This document shows positions 58,001 to 64,000 of a stretch of DNA of 64,000 nt, one piece after another. The translations under genes and the position numbers were made by a program. The notes under the pieces were generated by a model. The model saw only the letters and a list, made by a program, of their open reading frames with translations, had not been told where the DNA came from and did not search any database. The stretch lies in NCBI GenBank assembly GCA_903995115.1, contig LR877162.1, positions 310,001 through 374,000 of the forward strand. The letters run 5' to 3'. Each line of letters starts with the position of its first letter. Position 1 is the stretch's first letter. This DNA is from Angomonas deanei. Its lineage: Eukaryota > Euglenozoa > Kinetoplastea > Trypanosomatida > Trypanosomatidae.

Positions 58001-60062
58001 TTTTGCGTCACTCATACGAATTGCACAAAAGCGAACTACACCATATAAGCACCCCAATCTCAGAGCACCATGGCAAGAAGAGTGGAATGATACACTCAAG
58101 GAACTCACGAACATGGAGTACGGACCGGTAAAAGATGCCCTCCTGCAGTCCCTGGTAAAGAAGATTGAACTGCACAATCAGTGTCGTTGGGAGAAACGCT
58201 GTACGCAGCTCAACACTACAGACCCGGGGAGTTGGAAGATGGTACAGGCGATTAATGTTCGGAAGCCCCTGAGAACCCCATTATTAGTTGAACATGAGCA
58301 CCCACTCACCCAAAGAGCCCAAGCCAATCGTCTCATAGACATATACTGCAGGAAATCAACCAAGAATAGGGAGGCCCCGGAAATGAAACTACCCAAGCAA
58401 CCTAAGCGCCCTTTCTTGGCGTTCCACCCTAACGAGTTTGAAGTAGCCTTAAGCCAGATGAAGCTCAATAAAGCAGCAGGACCGGATAATATCTACACAG
58501 AAGCTTTGCGAGCACTACCGGCAGAAGGCAAAAGTGAACTACTGTATCTTTTTAATCTAAGCATCACGGACGGAATTTGTCCAAAGCAATGGAAGATAGG
58601 TGAGATTGTCCCTTTATTAAAGCCCAATAAACCATCAGATGATCTCACATCGTTTCGACCGGTAACACTAACGTCGGTGTTATGCAAGCTAATGGAGAGG
58701 ATGATTGGAAACAGATTAAGAGAGACAGTAGAGCCGCAATTAGAAGAAAATCAATTCGGGTTTCGCCCTAGCAGATCCACGCTAGACCCGTTACTCAGAC
58801 TTGTATTGGAACAGAAGGAAGTGAGCTGCTCAGACTATACCGCGGCGGTACTAGTTGATTACGCCAGAGCCTTTGATTCGATTGATCATGGATGTACCAT
58901 AAAAGCACTCGAGACAATGGGTGTAGACCCCTTTTTAACCCGATGGATTGGTTCATTTCTACATAGACGACGAGCGTATGTAAAAGTCAACGCCACACGA
59001 TCACGAAAGATGACCTTCACCTGTGGTGTGCCCCAGGGCTCAGTATTGGGTCCTCTTCTCTTTATTATTACAGTGAATTCTCTCAGTCAGCAGCTTAATA
59101 CGATTCCAGAGATGAAACATGTATTCTTCGCAGATGACCTGACGATTATCACGAGGGGGTCCAAGGAAGAAATCAAGGGTCGTCTACAAAGAGCCCTCGA
59201 TATAATAGGAGAATGGTCAACGGCACACTACATGGAGGTGAGCGCCCCTAAAACGAAGTACACAGTTTTTAAAACGAAAAAGCCATCTCTTGAGTTGAAG
59301 CTCAATGGAAAGACATTGAAAATGGACAACTGCCCGAAACTGCTGGGGATCTCCTTTCAAATGATGCAAGGAGTCCGTCAACACGTGGAAAGTCTCCATT
59401 CCAATGCCACGCAACGACTCCGAAAATTAAACCGGGTAGCCACCAGAATGTGGGGACCGTCGAAAGACGTTATGAGATCATTCTTTATGGCCTTGGTTCA
59501 AAGCAAAGTACTATACGGAGCAGAAGCATGGTGGGATATCACTTGTGACTCACTCAAAAAGAGATTGGAAGGACTACAGTATCAAGGAGCAAAGATTATC
59601 ACTGGAGTACCACAGGGAGCAAATCGACAAGATCTCCTATATGAGGCTCGACTGCAGGACTTAGATGAAATAGTTGTCTACCGCCAATTTAAGCAACTAT
59701 ATAAAGAACTGTCGAAGCCCAAAGGTGACCCAACGTTTGACCATCAGCTCGTAGAACATTTGAAATCTAAACCCGAAATTAAAACAGTATATAGACAACT
59801 AACCAAACAATCTACCAACATAGAATACGACGGTACCCCACTGACCACGAAATATCTGAGATACAAACCCTCTCAGCTCAAATTCAACGTGACACCTCCG
59901 AACAACCTGCGAGCCGATGACCCGCAGGAAAAGAAGCAGGAAGCATGTGAACAACGAGTAGCCCAATACGACAAGTGTGAACATCACATGTACACGGACG
60001 GTTCAGTCTCCTTAATGAAATATTCTGCTGGAGCAGCCATCCTCTATCAGAAGGCACGTTGA
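55020..60062 (+). CDS. LINE polyprotein, 5' part: 2A, endonuclease, reverse transcriptase, start of RNase H
   Basis: From ATG 55020 (just after the ribozyme) the frame is open for 1680 codons to TGA 60060-60062. Residues about 53-61 are GDVETNPGP, a canonical 2A (ribosome-skipping) motif, with the Gly/Pro break at 55199/55200. The APE endonuclease follows: QWNAGGL, QETW, LGIDANVHH, SPDIT and GDHCVI. Residues ~425-863 are a 17-aa tandem repeat, then an acidic linker. The reverse transcriptase spans about 1140-1450: FRPVTLTSVLCKLMER, NQFGFRPSRST, VDYARAFDSIDH, VPQGSVLGPLLF, catalytic FADD (residues 1370-1373, bases 59127-59138) and LLGISF. RNase H starts with YTDGS at 59991. The frame is already open from an ATG (54816) in the host spacer, but ribozyme cleavage would remove that part. 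Confidence 0.88.
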   Translation: MRGGLCVSDYRAGRHCRVARLFRPLSLEQPSMWYTPVYQIHRPFLAAILLRSGDVETNPGPTLRVAQWNAGGLTAEKRDLLTHMLQDLDIDVCLLQETWNQQGEVECLSVSSAYQHLGVTRPEGGRGGGVSILAKSHIPMREVSRCSGNTLESIAVELQIADKTLVTFVSAYNPHERMLSTEVLEATLVENIGESCVLGIDANVHHEVWEASRSSTRKRGREGDILLEWSQKHGYNIANNPNRYTRPPQGNRKTKTSPDITLWKGCEVAKWYTLAPCLGDHCVIVYETQIGDHTPLPANKAPRRLYLWSKMDAGRFATIITDGVHRLEKTRSDERRRIDCLRSITWKMREARPRNSRLPINKSKVCYLSSNGQALTKQKLLQMQTEQRQDGESGRQASDMAQGGVEQTRTKDPGLKEAGKEQNGRTKDPQRPEAGKELTKTSTKDPQRPEAGKELTKKSTKDPQRLEAGKELTKTSTKDPQRPEAGKELTKTSTKDPQRPEAGKELTKTSTKDPQRPEAGKELTKTSTKDPQRPEAGKELTKTSTKDPQRPEAGKELTKTSTKDPQRPEAGKELTKKSTKDPQRPEAGKELTKTSTKDPQRPEAGKELTNASTKDPQRPEAGKELTKASTKDPKRPEAGKELTNASTKDPRRPKAGKELTKASTKDPQRPEAGKELTNASTKDPRRPKAGKELTKASTKDPQRPEAGKELTNASTKDPRRPKAGKELTKASTKDPQRPEAGKELTNASTKDPQRPEAGKELTKTSTKDPQRPEAGKELTNASTKDPQRPEAGKELTKASTKDPKRPEAGKELTNASTKDPRRPKAGKELTKASTKDPQRPEAGKELTNASTKDPRRPKAGKEKTCINDPSRRQGRKRDREPQDAPYIPYIPMNDKDPAAAYWREVLAANAQDSPKKARKKPEKSGTQIDLTAPGELIQEEVPVENEEDEAREEESEAGNDDTERKPPNYAQLCFSYPIHRADAPKSNIHKEVGNFASLIRIAQKRTTPYKHPNLRAPWQEEWNDTLKELTNMEYGPVKDALLQSLVKKIELHNQCRWEKRCTQLNTTDPGSWKMVQAINVRKPLRTPLLVEHEHPLTQRAQANRLIDIYCRKSTKNREAPEMKLPKQPKRPFLAFHPNEFEVALSQMKLNKAAGPDNIYTEALRALPAEGKSELLYLFNLSITDGICPKQWKIGEIVPLLKPNKPSDDLTSFRPVTLTSVLCKLMERMIGNRLRETVEPQLEENQFGFRPSRSTLDPLLRLVLEQKEVSCSDYTAAVLVDYARAFDSIDHGCTIKALETMGVDPFLTRWIGSFLHRRRAYVKVNATRSRKMTFTCGVPQGSVLGPLLFIITVNSLSQQLNTIPEMKHVFFADDLTIITRGSKEEIKGRLQRALDIIGEWSTAHYMEVSAPKTKYTVFKTKKPSLELKLNGKTLKMDNCPKLLGISFQMMQGVRQHVESLHSNATQRLRKLNRVATRMWGPSKDVMRSFFMALVQSKVLYGAEAWWDITCDSLKKRLEGLQYQGAKIITGVPQGANRQDLLYEARLQDLDEIVVYRQFKQLYKELSKPKGDPTFDHQLVEHLKSKPEIKTVYRQLTKQSTNIEYDGTPLTTKYLRYKPSQLKFNVTPPNNLRADDPQEKKQEACEQRVAQYDKCEHHMYTDGSVSLMKYSAGAAILYQKAR
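56285..57606 (+). repeat. 51-bp coding tandem repeat in the LINE
   Basis: About 25-26 copies of a 51-bp unit encoding KDPQRPEAGKELTKTST and variants (PKRPEAGKELTNAS, PRRPKAGKELTKAS), all in the LINE frame. The unit is hydrophilic and Lys/Glu/Pro/Thr-rich. The 3' half is built from a higher-order alternation of two or three unit types. It lies between the endonuclease and the reverse transcriptase, where related LINEs have a short linker. Confidence 0.92.
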
Positions 60063-63000
60063 AAGGACACGTTGAAACAGGTAGCTACAGCCTATGCAGC
60101 GGGAGGCATACTGGCATGCAGTTATAGAGCGGAATGTATCGCCATGAATGCAGGACTGGCCCTACTACTGAGAACCTTGCGCCCATGCCGGAAACAGATC
60201 GTTCCTATATTCACGGACTCGTTATCTCTTATTCAAGCCCTCAATACGGGTCCACTGAGAGTTCGAGATGGCATCCTCCGAGCAATATGGCGAAAGATCA
60301 GGAAACTGTTGAGCATGGGTATAAGTCTGAGATTTGAATTTGTGTTCGGCCACTGTAAGCTAGATGGGAATGAAGAGGTAGATAGATTAGCTAAAGCCAA
60401 AGCAAAGGTACTGTCACAATGGGTACCGGTTTGGAAAACAGATGTACTCACGCACACTAGAAGGTTAATGAGAGCAGCGAAAGAAGCTAAGGAGCGAAAT
60501 ACATTTAGAAGTGAAATACGTGCAAAGGATGCACCCGCGGAGAAAGACAATGGCAAACTGAACAGAATTGGACAATGTCTCGTGTCACAATTCCTATGTG
60601 ACACTTGCCCGGAAAATGGTTGGGTATTACACCTCATTAAAGCGTGGCTGGGCAAGACCTGCAGATTTTGTAACCCTGCACCAACCGCAAAGGGGTTTCT
60701 GCAAGACGGTAGAGGTTACACCAAACCAACCAAACGATATTCCTGGAAGGGAAGCGTGTACTGTCCTATATGTATGAAGATCCTAGCGACGAAACAGGCA
60801 CTCCAACTGCATATGAAGAAAAAACACTCGGAACTTTCGGCAGCTAAAATCAAACAGCTAACGAGATGCCCGTATGCAGCCCCCCCGATGGGAAGTTTGG
60901 ATATGGCCCCTTGTCCATACTGCCCGGTTGTCAAAGAAACCCCGAACCAAATCGCGGTTCATGCACTCCTCAGTCACAAGGATATCCTGGAAGCACCCCT
61001 GAAACGCACCAAGAACAATAGGCCAGCACGCAAGCGTCACCATATTGTGGAAGAGGACGACACTCTAGTGCCGGTCTGTACAGATGTCCAGAAAACTCCA
61101 ATGTTCCAGTTGAAGTATAAACCACCTCAAGTAGGAAGGAAGGTAGGATGGAGAGTACTGAGAGCACCAATCGTTAGACCTTGGCACAAGAGACCACCGG
61201 TTACACCGACAGTTCTACCACAAGACACCAGTGGAACGGATGCAGAAGTAAGGGCAGTGATGCTCCTCGATGACGATAGGACGCTACCCAGTCGAACAGA
61301 ATTTACGAAGCTGGTTCAGATGGTAAGCACAGAAAAGAAGAGACGAGGTCGGCCATGCAAGAAAGCCACAAAGACTACCGTACCACCTACAAGAAAACTT
61401 CCTCTGAGAGTGCAACGCATAATGGATATAGACGAGGACGTCCCGCTGTTCCTGCACAAGGTCGGGAGGAACAGAGTAGGGAGACCACGGAAGACACTCA
61501 ATACACTTCGAAATGTATCAATACAAAAATACATGCATAATGCGATTCAAAAAAGACCCCAGAATATAGTACAAGAAAACCCAACGAGCCTGATATCTCG
61601 GCAAGAAGCACCAGCAAAGGAGGAGGCACTCCCAGAAGACGCAGAAAGACAAAATGCGACCAGCATAGACTCGATCGCAGAAGCAGGAAAGTGCCCAGCC
61701 GAGGAAACCCACTATGAGATACGGGCAACCAAGAAGTATACACCCTATAGATGTAATCTATTCTCAGACGACGGCAGAACACTGTTGGATGGAGAAGCCC
61801 TATTAGAGCAGCTGAAGCCCACCCGGGAATCTTCTCTAGACTCTTCCGCCACAGAGGAGTGGGAAGTGACGGTGAGCGCGATTGAACCACGATCGACACC
61901 CAGCAGTGGTGGGGAAGAGAGTCCTCACTACACCCCATATGACCCAGACCGAAACATCACACAAGATGGACCAAAGCAGAGAAGGGAGCCGGATCCAGGA
62001 GGTTTCAGTAGCCGCATAGTACCTTCACAGCATGAATTAGTACTGGAGCCCCAACAAACGATCCATCCACGGCCCGGAGTGTCTCCCCATCGTCCCAAGA
62101 AACGTTCCCAACGAATGCAGGCCATCATGGACATGGATGAGGATATGGTCCTTCCAGAGGGGAGAAGGCAGTTCGAGAACTTTCTTCAGAAGATGGTGAA
62201 ACGCAAGCAGAATGCTGAGAAGAAACGCACGCCAAAACCCAGGACACCTCCAGGTTTATCTCCCCTTCGTCCCAAGAAACGATCCCAAAGAATGCAGGCC
62301 ATCATGGACATGGATGAGGATATGGTCCTTCCAGAGGGGAGAAGGCAGTTCGAGAACTTTCTTCAGAAGATGGTGAAACGCAAGCAGAATGCTGAGAAGA
62401 AACGCACGCCAAAACCCAGGACACCTCCAGGTTCATCTCCCCTTCGTCCCAAGAAACGTTCACAAAGACTGCAGGCCATCATGGACATGAGTGAAGATGA
62501 GATTATACCAAAAGGGAAAAGACAACTCGACAATCTTATTCAGAGGTTAATACAGAAGAAGAAAACGGAGATTATGCGAATACGGAAACAGAGTACACCA
62601 AAAAATATCATAGATAATAGTAATAGTAGCATAAACAAACAGAATTCTAAAGGACCAGAGGACAGGCCCGACGCTGAGGCCCCAACTGTACGCACGGCTC
62701 GCGGTCCCCGCGGCCGCGCCCCCCCAGAAGACACCGGGGAGGTCCACGTTCAGTCGCCGGAAGAGAGGTTACCGAAAGAGAACCACCGGAAGGAAGCAGA
62801 TCAGGCCCCAACTGTACGCACGGCTCGCGGTCCCCGCGGCCGCGCCCCCCCAGAAGACACCGGGGAGGTCAACGTTCAGTCGCCGGAAGAGAGGTTACCG
62901 AAAGAGAACCACCGGAAGGAAGCAGATCAGGCCCCAACTGTACGCACGGCTCGCGGTCCCCGCGGCCGCGCCCCCCCAGAAGACACCGGGGAGGTCAACG

Positions 63001-64000
63001 TTCAGTCGCCGGGAGAGAGGTTACCGAAAGAGAACCACGGGAAGGAAGAAGATCAGGCCCCAACTGTACGCACGGCTCGCGGTCCCCGCGGCCGCGCCCC
63101 CCCAGAAGACACCGGGGAGGTAAACGTTCAGTCGCCGGGAGAGAGGTTACCGAAAGAAAACCACCGGAAGGAAGCAGATCAGGACCCAACTGTACGCACG
63201 GCCCGCGGTCCCCGCGGCCGCGCCCCCCCAGAAGACACCGGGGAGGTCAACGTTCAGTCGCCGGGAGAGAGGTTACCGAAAGAGAACCACGGGAAGGAAG
63301 AAGATCAGGCCCCAACTGTACGCACGGCCCGCGGTCCCCGCGGCCGCGCCCCCCCAGAAGACACCGGGGAGGTCAACGTTCAGTCGCCGGGAGAGAGGTT
63401 ACCGAAAGAAAACCACCGGAAGGAAGCAGATCAGGACCCAACTGTACGCACGGCCCGCGGTCCCCGCGGCCGCTCGCCCACCCCCCAACCCGTCCCAACT
63501 AGACGCCGAGGAAGACCGCCAAAAGTAAATAGAAACGTGAAACGAAAAATGTCCATTACAACAAGCCAAGAAGCACACATCTCCAATCAAATAGTGTTGC
63601 CCCCTAGAAACCCGGATACATGCCCGACATGTGGTAAGGAATATAAGCGAATAGGATGCCTTCCAGCTCACATACAAACGAAGCATCCCAACCAGTATAA
63701 AGAAAAAGAGGTGACTGCTCTGCACTATCTTGCTAGGCAAAGTAGTGAGGAGTCGTCTAGTCATCTCTTAACATGCGATGCATTACTGGAAGTGAGACAA
63801 AAGTACGGAGTGAGTAAGGAATCGGTACGAACAGCCGCCAATGATGTGGCACTGGCAAGATTTCTATGTGAAATATTCAATCTGCCAGATCCACGTATTA
63901 ACCCGGAAGAAGAAGAAACCGATACCGTTGGTAGTCGCAAGCGACCGCGAGAGGATCCAGACGGTGTGCCCCCTGCAACAAGGACAAGCAACCGATCTAA
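60063..64000 (+). CDS. LINE polyprotein, 3' part (same frame after a single TGA; runs off window)
   Basis: After the TGA at 60060-60062 the same frame has no stop for about 1,312 codons to the window edge. It continues RNase H with the remaining catalytic positions (AECIAMN Glu, FTDSLSLIQAL Asp, GHCKLDGNEEVDRLAKAKA His/Asp). Then come CxxC pairs near 60597 and 60660, C2H2 finger 1 (60762-60827), finger 2 (60912-60977), AT-hook motifs (61341-61358, 61470-61493, 63501-63524), repeat blocks at 62090-62560 and 62679-63480, and finger 3 (63621-63686). The fingers suit nucleic-acid binding, as in the L1Tc C-terminus. The stop replaces what would be a plausible Trp position (TGG to TGA), so this copy is recently inactivated, read through, or mis-assembled at one base. 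Confidence 0.8.
62090..62570 (+). repeat. 177-bp coding repeat in the LINE
   Basis: Three copies with a 177-bp (59-aa) period: the landmark (A/C)TGCAGGCCATCATGGACAT begins at 62115, 62292 and 62469. Copies 1 and 2 are nearly identical; copy 3 is diverged in its second half. Each encodes PKKRSQRMQAIMDMDEDM followed by a basic helix. A fourth distant relative, RVQRIMDIDEDVPLF, lies at about 61408-61452. Confidence 0.88.
62679..63480 (+). repeat. 126-bp coding repeat in the LINE
   Basis: Six full units and one partial unit with a 126-bp (42-aa) period; units start at 62679, 62805, 62931, 63057, 63183, 63309 and 63435. Each encodes APTVRTARGPRGRAPPEDTG and a Gln/Glu/Lys-rich second half. Units are nearly identical, alternating between two subtypes (GHGKEED or ENHRKEAD endings), which suggests recent dimer-step expansion. 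The RGPRGR core resembles an AT-hook. Confidence 0.92.

Larger units (their letters stand above)
54931..64000 (+). mobile_element. Ingi/L1Tc-like LINE (non-LTR retrotransposon), 3' end outside window
   Basis: Starts at 54931 by comparison with eight uninterrupted spacers. Order on the plus strand: Pr77/HDV-like ribozyme (54931-~55010), ATG 55020, 2A motif, APE-type endonuclease, a 51-bp tandem repeat, reverse transcriptase, RNase H, two C2H2 fingers, a long extension with AT-hooks and two more tandem-repeat blocks, and a third C2H2 finger. The domain set and 5' signature match the ingi/L1Tc group of kinetoplastid LINEs. At more than 9 kb with an open frame of about 3,000 codons, it is far longer than L1Tc as I recall it. 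It lies antisense to the host genes. One in-frame TGA interrupts the RNase H region. Its 3' tail and target-site duplication cannot be seen. Confidence 0.9.

Noticed and set aside
60060-60062. Reassigned TGA codon in this organism
   Set aside because: TGA ends the EB1 gene and TGG encodes Trp elsewhere in the window, so general reassignment is not supported.

Overview
The window looks like nuclear DNA from a kinetoplastid protist (Euglenozoa), probably a bodonid-type lineage; that is inference. Supporting signs: ten protein genes or gene families lie head-to-tail on the minus strand with 0.2-0.4 kb gaps and no visible cis-introns. Many starts are preceded by a long polypyrimidine tract and an AG, as expected for spliced-leader trans-splicing. 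A LINE at the right has the hallmarks of the trypanosomatid ingi/L1Tc group: a 5' Pr77/HDV-like ribozyme, an N-terminal 2A motif, then APE endonuclease, reverse transcriptase, RNase H and C2H2 fingers. A retroelement fossil with VIPER/TATE-like reverse transcriptase similarity also fits.

Layout. (1) 1-17.6 kb: a minus-strand gene run. It holds a partial HAD/SAK-like protein, an unrecognised protein with a frame break, a BMT2/SAMTOR-family methyltransferase-fold protein with a frame break at a T8 run, an LRR protein, a multi-membrane DUF229/sulfatase-like protein, an EB1 microtubule plus-end protein, a papain-family cysteine protease and three coiled-coil proteins. (2) About 17.6-20.4 kb: GC-rich non-genic sequence with a broken DIRS/VIPER-type retroelement on the plus strand. 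(3) 20.4-54.9 kb: nine tandem copies of one repeat-rich gene on the minus strand (2.4-2.9 kb each), separated by near-identical spacers of about 1.31 kb. Each gene carries three nested coding repeats (69-aa acidic Trp-rich, 27-aa Gln/Glu-rich, 6/12-aa Pro/Lys/Arg/Thr-rich). (4) 54,931 to the window end: the 5' 9.07 kb of an ingi-like LINE on the plus strand, inserted in the ninth array spacer; its 3' end lies outside.

The most unusual signal is in the array. A poly-C tract (coding strand) near the N-terminus is 8, 9 or 10 long in different copies, and all three resulting frames are open for hundreds of codons, encoding chemically different proteins. A second G-run inside each 69-aa repeat also varies, and copies 3 and 6 regain the C-terminal frame through compensating changes. 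This has the form of a multi-copy frame-switching (contingency) locus in a eukaryote, but homopolymer assembly error must be excluded first. The LINE is also odd: about 3,000 codons interrupted by one TGA, with three sets of in-frame tandem repeats, AT-hooks and three C2H2 fingers.
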